From an uncultured Oscillibacter sp. (GTDB taxonomy: Bacteria > Bacillota > Clostridia > Oscillospirales > Oscillospiraceae), in assembly GCA_910583785.1 (NCBI GenBank), contig CAJTZK010000023.1, positions 1 to 15,455 on the forward strand: DNA of 15,455 bases. The letters are read 5' to 3'. Under the pieces are notes generated by a model. The model was given only the letters and a program-made list of their open reading frames with translations. It was not told the origin of the DNA and searched no databases. This document shows, piece by piece, positions 5,555 to 12,681 of this stretch; position 1 is the first letter of the stretch; the number at the start of each line of letters is the position of its first letter. Position numbers and translations under genes: made by a program.

Positions 5555-6043
5555 ATGAAAAAAGCAGCCGTTCTCATGGGTTCCGATTCCGACTGGCCGG
5601 TTGTCCGGGCCGCCTGCGCCCAGCTGGACGCTTTCGGCATCCCCTACGAGGCCCATATCATGAGCGCCCACCGCAGCCCCGCCCTGGTGGCGGAATTCGC
5701 CTCCTACGCCCGGAAAAACGGTTTCGGCGTCATCATCTGCGCCGCCGGGCTGGCCGCCCACCTGGCGGGGGCCGTGGCCGCCAACACCACCCTGCCCGTC
5801 ATCGGCATCCCCATGAAGGGGGGCGCCATGGACGGGCTGGACGCTTTATTGGCCACCGTCCAGATGCCCAGCGGCATCCCCGTGGCCACGGTGGCCCTGA
5901 ACGGGGCCAAGAATGCTGCCATTCTGGCCGCCCAGATTCTGGCGGTAACGGATGAAAACCTCGCCTCCTGGCTGGACGCCTCCCGCCGGGACATGGCCGC
6001 CCAGATCGAGGAAAAAGACGCCGCCCTGCAATCGGAAATCTGA
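5555..6043 (+). CDS. purE: N5-carboxyaminoimidazole ribonucleotide mutase, PurE
   Basis: Converts N5-CAIR to CAIR in purine synthesis (class I), or would carboxylate AIR directly if class II. The 162-residue protein shows the N-terminal loop MGSDSDWPV (8-16), the active-site segment SAHRSP with H39, and the C-terminal GLDALLATVQMPSGIPVATV found in class I enzymes. The usual class I loop GGAAHLPG reads GLAAHLAG here, and SAHRTP reads SAHRSP, so it is a divergent copy. No purK is present in the window, although a class I enzyme needs one, so purK must lie elsewhere or the enzyme works differently. The ATG at 5555 follows GGAAGGGAG; in-frame upstream sequence lies inside gntR and is not part of the gene. 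Confidence 0.93.
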   Translation: MKKAAVLMGSDSDWPVVRAACAQLDAFGIPYEAHIMSAHRSPALVAEFASYARKNGFGVIICAAGLAAHLAGAVAANTTLPVIGIPMKGGAMDGLDALLATVQMPSGIPVATVALNGAKNAAILAAQILAVTDENLASWLDASRRDMAAQIEEKDAALQSEI

Positions 6044-6088
6044 CCCGGGCTCCAACTGGCTTCACTTTATTTGACGGAGGAATTTGAT

Positions 6089-6802
6089 ATGCAAAAACTG
6101 GAACAGCTCTATGAGGGCAAAGCCAAGAAGGTCTTTCAAACCGACGATCCCAGCCTGTACATCGTGGACTACAAAGACGATGCCACGGCCTTCAACGGCC
6201 TGAAAAAAGGAACCATCGCGGGAAAAGGCGCCATCAACAACCAGATGACCAACCGCTTTATGGCGAAGCTGGAAAAAGCCGGGGTCCCCACCCACTTCGT
6301 GGAGGAGCTGAGCCAGCGGGAAACCGTGGTCAAAAAGGTCTCCATCGTCCCCCTGGAGGTCATCATCCGCAACCTCTCCGCCGGGTCCTTCGCCAAACAC
6401 TACGGCGTGGAAGAGGGCATCGTCTTCGACGCCCCCACCATCGAGTTCTCCTATAAAAACGACGGCCTGGGCGATCCCCTGCTGAACGAGTACCACGCCC
6501 TGGCCCTGAAGCTGGCCACGCAGGAGGAGATTGAAACCATCAAGAAGTACGCCTTCCAGGTCAACGATTTCCTCAAGGCCTTCTGGTCCTCCTGCGGCGT
6601 GACCCTGGTGGACTTCAAGCTGGAGTTCGGCCGTTTGGACGACGGGACCATCGTCCTGGCAGACGAGATCAGCCCCGACACCTGCCGCCTCTGGGACTCC
6701 AAGACCCATGAAAAGCTGGACAAGGACCGCTTCCGCCGGGACCTGGGCGGCGTGGAGGACGCCTATGCCGAGGTCATGCGCCGGATGAACGAGGCGCTGT
6801 AA
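6089..6802 (+). CDS. purC: SAICAR synthetase, PurC
   Basis: Joins aspartate to CAIR with ATP to give SAICAR. The 237-residue protein, of usual bacterial length, shows LYEGKAKKVF (7-16, the ATP-binding start), FNGLKKGTIAGKGAINN (35-51), VIIRNLSAGS (91-100) and DEISPDTCRLWD (192-203), all family signatures. The ATG at 6089 is preceded by GGAGG (6076-6080) with eight bases between; an upstream in-frame TTG at 6071 lies before the ribosome-binding site and is rejected. purE ends 45 bp upstream. After the TAA stop the same frame stays open for another 46 codons (see the next ORF), which is unusual. Confidence 0.96.
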   Translation: MQKLEQLYEGKAKKVFQTDDPSLYIVDYKDDATAFNGLKKGTIAGKGAINNQMTNRFMAKLEKAGVPTHFVEELSQRETVVKKVSIVPLEVIIRNLSAGSFAKHYGVEEGIVFDAPTIEFSYKNDGLGDPLLNEYHALALKLATQEEIETIKKYAFQVNDFLKAFWSSCGVTLVDFKLEFGRLDDGTIVLADEISPDTCRLWDSKTHEKLDKDRFRRDLGGVEDAYAEVMRRMNEAL

Positions 6803-6943
6803 GCGGTCCTCATCGGCAAGGCGGACGGGCCTGCCGTGCTCTTCGTCTCCACCTCCCCCGCCGGAACCGCCGTCTTGGCGCTTCTGGCCGCGGGGGCACT
6901 GGGGACCGTGATCTGGCTCTTTCTGCGCAGGCGCAACAAATAA
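6803..6943 (+). CDS. Small membrane ORF with ADGP motif; start codon unclear
   Basis: Directly after the purC stop and in the same frame, 46 open codons run to TAA at 6941-6943. The translation holds VLIGKADGPAVLFVS, a hydrophobic span (about TAVLALLAAGALGTVIWLFL) and the basic tail RRRNK. Third positions are strongly G/C as in real genes here, and the stop merges into the purF ribosome-binding site. The motif recalls the IGGADGPT signature of the beta subunit of Na+-pumping decarboxylases; from memory, small one-span proteins with this motif occur in Clostridia. There is no ATG, GTG or TTG before the motif: the first usable codon is GTG at 6836 (35 residues, motif lost). It may use a non-standard start, be a product of purC stop readthrough, have lost its start, or reflect a base error at 6808 (GTC for GTG). 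Confidence 0.45.
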   Translation, partial: AVLIGKADGPAVLFVSTSPAGTAVLALLAAGALGTVIWLFLRRRNK

Positions 6944-6955
6944 AGGAGGCTATAA

Positions 6956-8380
6956 ATGGGCGGTTTTTTTGGCGCGATTTCGAAACGGGACGTGATGCTG
7001 GATGTGTTCTTCGGCACGGACTATCACTCCCATCTGGGCACCCGCCGGGGCGGCATGGCCGTCTACGACGAAGAAGGAACAGGCTTTCACCGGCAGATTC
7101 ACAATATTGAGAACACTCCCTTCCGTACAAAGTTCGAAAAGGACCTGCCCTCCTTCCATGGGCAGGCGGGCATTGGCTGCATCAGCGACACGGATCCCCA
7201 GCCCCTGCTGATGCGCTCCCACCTGGGGCTGTACGCCATCTCCACCGTGGGCATCATCCAGAACGCCGAGGAGCTGGTGGAGCGCTACTTTTCCGACCAC
7301 GGCCACCAGTTCATGGCCATGAGCTCCGGCAAGGTCAACGCCACGGAGCTGGTGGCCTCCCTCATCAACCAGAAGGACGACCTGGTCACCGGCATCCGTT
7401 ACGCCCAGGAGCAGATCGAGGGCTCCATGACCATCCTCATCCTCACAACCGAGGGCATCTACGCCGCCCGGGACCGCCTGGGCCGCCTGCCGGTGCTCAT
7501 CGGCCAGAACGAGGAGGGCTGCTGCGTCTCCTTCGAGTCCTTCGCCTATCATAAGCTGGGCTATCAGGACGCCTATGAGCTGGGCCCCCAGGAGATCGTG
7601 AAAATTACCCCCGGGGGCTGGGAGACCCTCTCCCCCGCCGGGAAGGACATGCGCATCTGCGCCTTTCTCTGGACCTACTACGGCTATCCCAATTCCTGCT
7701 ATGAGGGGATGAACGTGGAGGTCATGCGCTACCGCAACGGCGAGATCATGGCCCGGGACGAGGTCCAGCGGGGCCAGCTGCCGAAGGTGGACTACGTGGC
7801 GGGGGTCCCGGACTCCGGCGTCCCCCACGCCATCGGCTTCGCCAACCGCAGCGGCAAGCCCTTCGCCCGGCCCTTCGTGAAGTACACCCCCACCTGGCCC
7901 CGGTCCTTCATGCCCGAGAGCCAGGATGTGCGGAACCAGGTGGCCAAGATGAAGCAGATCCCCGTCCCGGAGCTCATCAAGGGCAAGAAGCTCCTCTTCG
8001 TGGACGACTCCATCGTCCGGGGCACCCAGCTCCGGGAGACGGTGGAATTCCTCTACGAGTCCGGCGCGGAGGAGGTCCACATGCGCTCCGCCTGTCCCCC
8101 CATCATGTACGGCTGCAAGTACCTGAACTTCTCCCGGAGCAATTCCGACATGGAGCTTCTCAGCCGGAAGACCGTCCAGGCCCTGGAGGGGGACGAGGGC
8201 CAGGAGCACCTGGCGGAGTACGCCGACGCCTCCACGGAGCGGGGCCAGTGCATGCTCCAAACCATCTGCAAGGAGATGGGCTTCGACTCCCTGGGCTACC
8301 AGTCCCTGGACGGCCTGCTGGAGGCCATCGGCATTGACAAGGATAAAATCTGTACTTACTGCTGGACCGGAAACGAATAA
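6956..8380 (+). CDS. purF: PurF-like amidophosphoribosyltransferase lacking the glutaminase residues
   Basis: Makes phosphoribosylamine from PRPP, the first step of purine synthesis. The 474-residue protein has the two-domain layout of PurF. The phosphoribosyltransferase half is well kept: VPDSGVPHAIGFA (284-296), the PRPP loop FVDDSIVRGT (348-357), and C235, C387, C466 and C469, which line up with the four Fe-S cysteines of the Bacillus enzyme. The N-terminal Ntn glutaminase half keeps the fold pattern but starts MGGFFGAISK, so the catalytic Cys is Gly. The RYATAG arginine region reads CISDTDPQPLL, and AHNGNL (Asn-Gly oxyanion pair) reads STVGII. It should therefore not hydrolyse glutamine by the known route. 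A similar MGGFFG variant exists in Bacteroides (from memory). ATG 6956 follows AAGGAGG. Confidence 0.87.
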   Translation: MGGFFGAISKRDVMLDVFFGTDYHSHLGTRRGGMAVYDEEGTGFHRQIHNIENTPFRTKFEKDLPSFHGQAGIGCISDTDPQPLLMRSHLGLYAISTVGIIQNAEELVERYFSDHGHQFMAMSSGKVNATELVASLINQKDDLVTGIRYAQEQIEGSMTILILTTEGIYAARDRLGRLPVLIGQNEEGCCVSFESFAYHKLGYQDAYELGPQEIVKITPGGWETLSPAGKDMRICAFLWTYYGYPNSCYEGMNVEVMRYRNGEIMARDEVQRGQLPKVDYVAGVPDSGVPHAIGFANRSGKPFARPFVKYTPTWPRSFMPESQDVRNQVAKMKQIPVPELIKGKKLLFVDDSIVRGTQLRETVEFLYESGAEEVHMRSACPPIMYGCKYLNFSRSNSDMELLSRKTVQALEGDEGQEHLAEYADASTERGQCMLQTICKEMGFDSLGYQSLDGLLEAIGIDKDKICTYCWTGNE

Positions 8381-8399
8381 CAGAGAAAAGGAGACCGCC

Positions 8400-8669
8400 A
8401 TGATGATCGAGTCAAGATGCGGAATTTTATGCGGAGAATGCGCCTACCGGGAACAGATGGGCTGCGCTGGCTGCACACAGATTCAAAAACCCTTCTGGGG
8501 CGATTGCTGCCCGGTCAAGGCGTGCTGCGAGGGAAAAGGCCGCGCCCACTGCGGCCAGTGCGGGGAGTTTCCCTGCGCCCTGCTGAAGCAGTTTGCCTAT
8601 GACGAGCACCAGGGCGACGGCGGAAAGCGGATAGAACAGTGCAGCTGCTGGAAGGAGAACGAGACATGA
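8400..8669 (+). CDS. Cys-rich DUF3795-type small protein
   Basis: An 89-residue protein of unknown function with 14 cysteines: C7, C11, C14, C22, C25, the pairs C36/C37 and C42/C43, C51, C54, C59, C81 and C83. The pattern CGILCGEC, CAGC, then CGQCGEFPC is that of DUF3795, a family thought to bind metal or Fe-S clusters. ATG 8400 follows AAAGGAG; the next codon is also ATG. Its stop overlaps the purM start as ATGA (8666-8669), so the two are translationally coupled, and it starts 19 bp after purF. Its place between a glutaminase-dead, probably Fe-S PurF and purM suggests it could assist PurF, but this is only a guess from position. Confidence 0.8.
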   Translation: MMIESRCGILCGECAYREQMGCAGCTQIQKPFWGDCCPVKACCEGKGRAHCGQCGEFPCALLKQFAYDEHQGDGGKRIEQCSCWKENET

Positions 8670-9718
8670 ACAACTCCCATTCCGCCGCCTATGCCGCCGC
8701 CGGGGTGGACATCACCGCCGGGTATGAGGGCGTGCGGCTGATGAAGCCCTTTGTGGAGCGCACGAAAATCCCGGGGGCCCTCTCCGGTATCGGCGGCTTC
8801 GGCGGCCTCTTCGCCCCGGACCTCTCCGGCATGGAGGAGCCCGTCCTGGTCTCCGGCACCGACGGCGTGGGCACCAAGCTCCGCCTGGCCCAGCTGCTGG
8901 ACAAACATGATACCATTGGAATCGACTGCGTGGCCATGTGCGTCAACGACATCATCTGCTGCGGCGCCCGGCCCCTTTTCTTCCTGGACTACATCGCCAT
9001 TGGCAAAAACGAGGCGGAGAAGGTGGCCTCCATCGTTTCCGGCGTGGCGGAGGGCTGCGTCCAGTCCGGATGCGCCCTCATCGGCGGCGAGACCGCCGAG
9101 CACCCCGGCGTCATGTCCCCCGGCGACTATGACATCGCGGGCTTCGCCGTGGGAGTGGTGGACAAGCCCAAAATTATCGACGGAAGCCGGGTCCGGGAGG
9201 GGGACGCCCTCATCGGCCTCACCTCCTCCGGCGTCCACTCCAACGGCTTCTCCCTGGTGCGGAAAGTTTTCGACATTGAGCACGCGGACCTGGGTACCCC
9301 CCTGGACGAGCTGGAGGGCAAATCCCTGGGGGAGGTCCTGCTGGCCCCCACGAAGCTTTACGTCAAGGCCCTCCAGGCCCTGCTGGAGGGGGGAATCGGC
9401 CTCCACGGAGCCAGCCATATCACGGGCGGCGGCTTCTTCGAGAACATCCCCCGGATGCTGCCCGAAGGGCTGGGCGCACGGATCGCGCCCAGCGCCATTC
9501 CCAGGCAGCCCATTTTTGACCTGATTCAAAAGCGGGGGAATATTTCGGACCACGACATGTACAACACCTTCAACATGGGCCTTGGCATGGTACTGGCGGT
9601 GCCCCCGGCGGAAGCGGAGAAGGCCCTGTCCCTCCTGGCCGCGGCGGGCGAAACGGACGCCGTCTGCATCGGCCGCGTATCGGAGGACGCCCGCGGCGTG
9701 GCCCTTGACAACGCATGA
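8666..9718 (+). CDS. purM: AIR synthetase, PurM
   Basis: Closes FGAM to AIR with ATP. The 350-residue protein, usual for the family, shows YAAAGVD (9-15), the ATP-binding segment SGTDGVGTK (63-71), the VNDIICCGARPLFFLDY stretch (93-109), GGETAEHPGVM (140-150), LTSSGVHSNGFSLVR and the C-terminal THxGGGFFEN-like HITGGGFFENIPRML. The start is ATG 8666, eight bases after GAAGGAG and overlapping the DUF3795 stop; the in-frame sequence upstream lies inside that gene. Its own stop overlaps the purN start as ATGA (9715-9718). Nothing unusual is seen in the active-site motifs. Confidence 0.96.
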   Translation: MNNSHSAAYAAAGVDITAGYEGVRLMKPFVERTKIPGALSGIGGFGGLFAPDLSGMEEPVLVSGTDGVGTKLRLAQLLDKHDTIGIDCVAMCVNDIICCGARPLFFLDYIAIGKNEAEKVASIVSGVAEGCVQSGCALIGGETAEHPGVMSPGDYDIAGFAVGVVDKPKIIDGSRVREGDALIGLTSSGVHSNGFSLVRKVFDIEHADLGTPLDELEGKSLGEVLLAPTKLYVKALQALLEGGIGLHGASHITGGGFFENIPRMLPEGLGARIAPSAIPRQPIFDLIQKRGNISDHDMYNTFNMGLGMVLAVPPAEAEKALSLLAAAGETDAVCIGRVSEDARGVALDNA

Positions 9719-10317
9719 GCAAGGCGAGAATCGCCGTCCTGGTCTCCGGAGGCGGAACGAATTTGGAGGCCCTGTTAAGCGCCCAGGAGACGGGCAGAAT
9801 CCCCCATGGGGAGATCGTGCTGGTTCTCTCCAGCGCCGCCGGGGCCTACGCCCTGAAGCGGGCGGAGAACCACGGCGTCCCCGGCTTCGCCGTCCCCCGG
9901 AAGGGATGCACCCAGGAGGAATTTGAGGCGGGGCTCACGGAAAAACTCACCGCGTACCGGGCGGACATGATCGTCCTGGCGGGCTTCCTCTCCATCCTCT
10001 CGCCGGAGTTTGTGGGGCGCTGGCCGGACCGTATTTTGAACGTCCACCCCGCCCTGATTCCCTCCTTCTGCGGCAAGGGGATGTACGGGCTCAAGGTTCA
10101 CGAGGCCGCCCTTGCCAAGGGCGTGAAAGTCACCGGGGCCACGGTGCACCTGGTCAACGAGATTCCCGACGGGGGGCGCATTCTCCTGCAAAGGGCGGTG
10201 GAGGTCCTCCCCGGCGACACGCCGGAGGTCCTCCAGCGCCGGGTGATGGAACAGGCGGAGTGGGCGCTGCTGCCCCAGGCGGCGGAGCTCATCGCCCGGG
10301 ACCTGTCCACGGATTGA
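9715..10317 (+). CDS. purN: Phosphoribosylglycinamide formyltransferase, PurN
   Basis: Transfers a formyl group from 10-formyl-THF to GAR. The 200-residue protein has the Rossmann start VLVSGGGTNLEALL (8-21), the catalytic region LNVHPALIPSF with N109 and H111, the substrate loop CGKGMYG and the signature VHLVNEIPDGG with H145 and D152. In E. coli PurN the equivalents are N106, H108 and D144. The ATG overlaps the purM stop. The loop VNEIPDGG differs from the more usual VDEGxDxGP, but the catalytic aspartate is kept. It supplies the substrate chain for PurL encoded at the end of the window. Confidence 0.95.
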   Translation: MSKARIAVLVSGGGTNLEALLSAQETGRIPHGEIVLVLSSAAGAYALKRAENHGVPGFAVPRKGCTQEEFEAGLTEKLTAYRADMIVLAGFLSILSPEFVGRWPDRILNVHPALIPSFCGKGMYGLKVHEAALAKGVKVTGATVHLVNEIPDGGRILLQRAVEVLPGDTPEVLQRRVMEQAEWALLPQAAELIARDLSTD

Positions 10318-10329
10318 AAGGATGGTTTT

Positions 10330-11445
10330 ATGATGGAACTCTCTCAGCTTCACGATTTCCACCCCCGCGCCGACGGCCTGGACCGGGACGTCCAGGCCCT
10401 GCTGTCCCGCTCCCGGCGGGAGCGGCGGCCCTGCGGGCGGGACGCCTTCATCGCCCTGCTGGCGGGGGTACCCGCCCTGCGGAAGACACCCGGCCTCCCG
10501 GAGATTCAGTCGGCGGATTACTTCACCACCCTGCCCCTCTGCGCCTCGGAGGCGGACGCCGCCGTCTGCCGGAACCACTTGAAAGCCATCTTCGGCATCA
10601 AGGATAAGGACAGCCTCCTGGAGTTCTGCGGCCACCAGTTCCGCTGCCAGGACCAATACCTGGACTTCGAGGCGGTCTGGGAGGGGCGCCCCCTCTTTGA
10701 CGCCGCCTCCCTGAACCCTGACGCCGCCGGGTTCTTCACCCAGGCCCGGGACTTTTCCGCCCAGTTCTACCCCCTGCTGGGCCATCACGGCTACCTCGCC
10801 TGGGATATCAGCGAGCGGGCCGGCCACCTCCGGGCCGCGCTGGCCTGCGGGCTTTTGACCCGGGAGGAGTTCGACCAGCTGGCGGAGGAGCAGGTTGTCC
10901 AGGCCCAGGCTTTCGGCAGCTGGGAGGAGTACGCCGCCAGCCTGGTCTGCGGCGCGCTGTACTGGGACTTCCGCCAGGGGACCCTACTGCCGGGCCTCCA
11001 GAAGGCCCAGCAGCTGTGGATGGACCTGGTGCGGACGCTGCTGGCCAACGACGCCGCCTGGGACAGCGGCTTCTGGTACACCCCCAAGCGGGAAAAGGAA
11101 TACCGTCTCTGGCCCTCGGAGATGAAGCTGTACCTCCCGGACTGGGAGGGCCCCAACGGCTGCTTCCTCACGGACCGCATCGCTGTGGACGGCTGCAAAA
11201 TCGGCTGGTGCTACCGGGAGGAACCGGAGGCCTCCTTCCCCGACAGCGGCTGGCGCTTCTTCTCCGGAGACGAGAGCGAGGACTATATCGCCGACATCCG
11301 CCACACGGAAATTTACGACCTGAACACCGCCTGCAACCTGGACCCGGAGATCGTACCCCTGCTGACCGCCCCCTTCCGGAGCGCCTTCGTCCGGGGCGAA
11401 GACGGGACATTCCGCCCGGAACCCTTCGAACTGGCCGGAGACTGA
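10330..11445 (+). CDS. DUF1266-DUF2185 fusion protein in the purine operon
   Basis: A 371-residue soluble protein not known in purine synthesis. The middle part (about 85-235) resembles DUF1266: GYLAWDISERAGHLRAALAC (154-173), then LLTREEFDQL and FGSWEEYAASLVCGALYW, matching the usual G-x-AWD-x-x-R and SW-EE pattern. The C-terminal part (about 277-352) resembles DUF2185 (Imm33-like immunity family): CFLTDRIAVDGCKIGWCYRE, DSGWRFFSGDE, then YDLNTACNLDPEIVPLLTAP. No signal peptide or membrane segment is seen. It starts 12 bp after purN with AAAGGA before ATG 10330 (a second ATG follows) and ends 36 bp before the formyltransferase gene. Codon use is like its neighbours, so it is long established here. 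Family assignment is by motif memory; function is unknown. Confidence 0.75.
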   Translation: MMELSQLHDFHPRADGLDRDVQALLSRSRRERRPCGRDAFIALLAGVPALRKTPGLPEIQSADYFTTLPLCASEADAAVCRNHLKAIFGIKDKDSLLEFCGHQFRCQDQYLDFEAVWEGRPLFDAASLNPDAAGFFTQARDFSAQFYPLLGHHGYLAWDISERAGHLRAALACGLLTREEFDQLAEEQVVQAQAFGSWEEYAASLVCGALYWDFRQGTLLPGLQKAQQLWMDLVRTLLANDAAWDSGFWYTPKREKEYRLWPSEMKLYLPDWEGPNGCFLTDRIAVDGCKIGWCYREEPEASFPDSGWRFFSGDESEDYIADIRHTEIYDLNTACNLDPEIVPLLTAPFRSAFVRGEDGTFRPEPFELAGD

Positions 11446-11481
11446 CCGGAACCCCAACACACATACAAAGGAGCGCGGATC

Positions 11482-12660
11482 ATGAACGAGCTGGAACTGA
11501 AATATGGCTGCAACCCCAACCAGAAGCCCTCCCGCATCTTCATGAAGGACGGCGGGGACCTGCCTCTCACCGTCCTCAACGGCAAACCCGGTTATATCAA
11601 CTTCCTGGACGCCCTGAACTCCTGGCAGCTGGCCCGGGAGCTGAAGGAGGCCTCCGGCCTCCCCTCCGCCGCCAGCTTTAAGCACGTCTCCCCCGCCGGG
11701 GCCGCCGTGGGCCTGCCCCTCAGCGGGACGGACCGGAAACTCTACTTCGTGGAGCCCGGCGCGGAACTGACCCCCACCGCCTGCGCCTACATCCGGGCCC
11801 GGGGGGCGGACCGGCTCTGCTCCTATGGCGACTGGGCGGCCCTCTCCGACGTCTGCGACGCGGCCACGGCCCAGTACCTCAAGGGCGAGGTCTCCGACGG
11901 CATCATCGCCCCCGGCTATACGGAGGAGGCCCTGGAGATTTTAAGGACCAAGAAAAAGGGCGCCTACAACGTGGTCCAAATTGACCCGGGCTATCAGCCC
12001 GCTCCCCAGGAGTACAAGGACGTCTTCGGCGTCACCTTCCAGCAGGGCCGGAACGGGTACAGGATCGGCAAGTCCCTGCTGGACCATATCGTGACGAAGT
12101 GCCAAGACCTCCCCCAGGCGGCGAAGATTGACATGATGGTGGCCCTCATCACCCTGAAATACACCCAGTCCAACTCCGTCTGCTACGTGAAGGACGGCCA
12201 GGCTATCGGCGTGGGCGCGGGCCAGCAGAGCCGCATCCACTGTACCCGCCTGGCGGGCGCCAAGGCCGACAACTGGTGGCTCCGCCAGCACCCCCAGGTC
12301 CTGGCCCTGCCCTTTGTGGAAAACATCCGCCGCCCGGACCGGGACAACGCCATCGACGTATACCTCTCCGACGAGTGGGAGGACCTGCTGGCGGACGGCG
12401 CGTGGCAGGCCGTCTTCACGGAGCGGCCCCAGCCCCTGGCGGCGGAGGAGAAAAAGGCCTGGATTGCCAAGCTGGGCGGCGTCACCTGCGGCTCCGACGC
12501 CTTCTTCCCCTTTGGGGACAACGTGGAACGGGCCCGGAAGAGCGGCGTGCAGTACATCGTCCAGCCCGGCGGGAGCATCCGGGACGACCACGTGATCGAA
12601 ACCGCCGATAAATATGGCATGACCATGTGCTTCACCGGAATGCGCCTGTTCCACCATTAA
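11482..12660 (+). CDS. purH: Stand-alone AICAR formyltransferase (C-terminal half of PurH), eukaryote-like
   Basis: Formylates AICAR to FAICAR with 10-formyl-THF. The 392-residue protein starts at the AICARFT domain (KYGCNPNQKPS, 7-17) and has no MGS-like IMP cyclohydrolase domain, so it carries out only one of PurH's two steps. The active-site pair is K67-H68 in SFKHVSPAGAAVG; later come YTQSNSVCYVKDGQAIGVG, GQQSRIHCTRLAG, SDAFFPF and the C-terminal RLFHH. These blocks match the human ATIC C-terminal half (FKHVSPAG, ending RLFHH) more than ordinary bacterial PurH (KHxNPCG, ending RHFRH). ATG 11482 follows AAAGGAG by eight bases. IMP closure must come from a separate cyclohydrolase, not found in the window. 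Confidence 0.93.
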   Translation: MNELELKYGCNPNQKPSRIFMKDGGDLPLTVLNGKPGYINFLDALNSWQLARELKEASGLPSAASFKHVSPAGAAVGLPLSGTDRKLYFVEPGAELTPTACAYIRARGADRLCSYGDWAALSDVCDAATAQYLKGEVSDGIIAPGYTEEALEILRTKKKGAYNVVQIDPGYQPAPQEYKDVFGVTFQQGRNGYRIGKSLLDHIVTKCQDLPQAAKIDMMVALITLKYTQSNSVCYVKDGQAIGVGAGQQSRIHCTRLAGAKADNWWLRQHPQVLALPFVENIRRPDRDNAIDVYLSDEWEDLLADGAWQAVFTERPQPLAAEEKKAWIAKLGGVTCGSDAFFPFGDNVERARKSGVQYIVQPGGSIRDDHVIETADKYGMTMCFTGMRLFHH

Positions 12661-12681
12661 CGCCGGAGGAGGCTGGACGTT

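Noticed and set aside
6950..8401. Long antisense open frame (483 codons) opposite purF
   Set aside because: A GC-rich shadow frame: low-complexity Gly/His/Leu/Val composition, no ribosome-binding site, exact overlap with a well-conserved gene. The same holds for those opposite purD (13288-14517), purM, purN and purH.
8639..8665. Earlier start for purM
   Set aside because: It lies inside the DUF3795 gene and before the GAAGGAG ribosome-binding site; the ATGA overlap at 8666 is the natural start.
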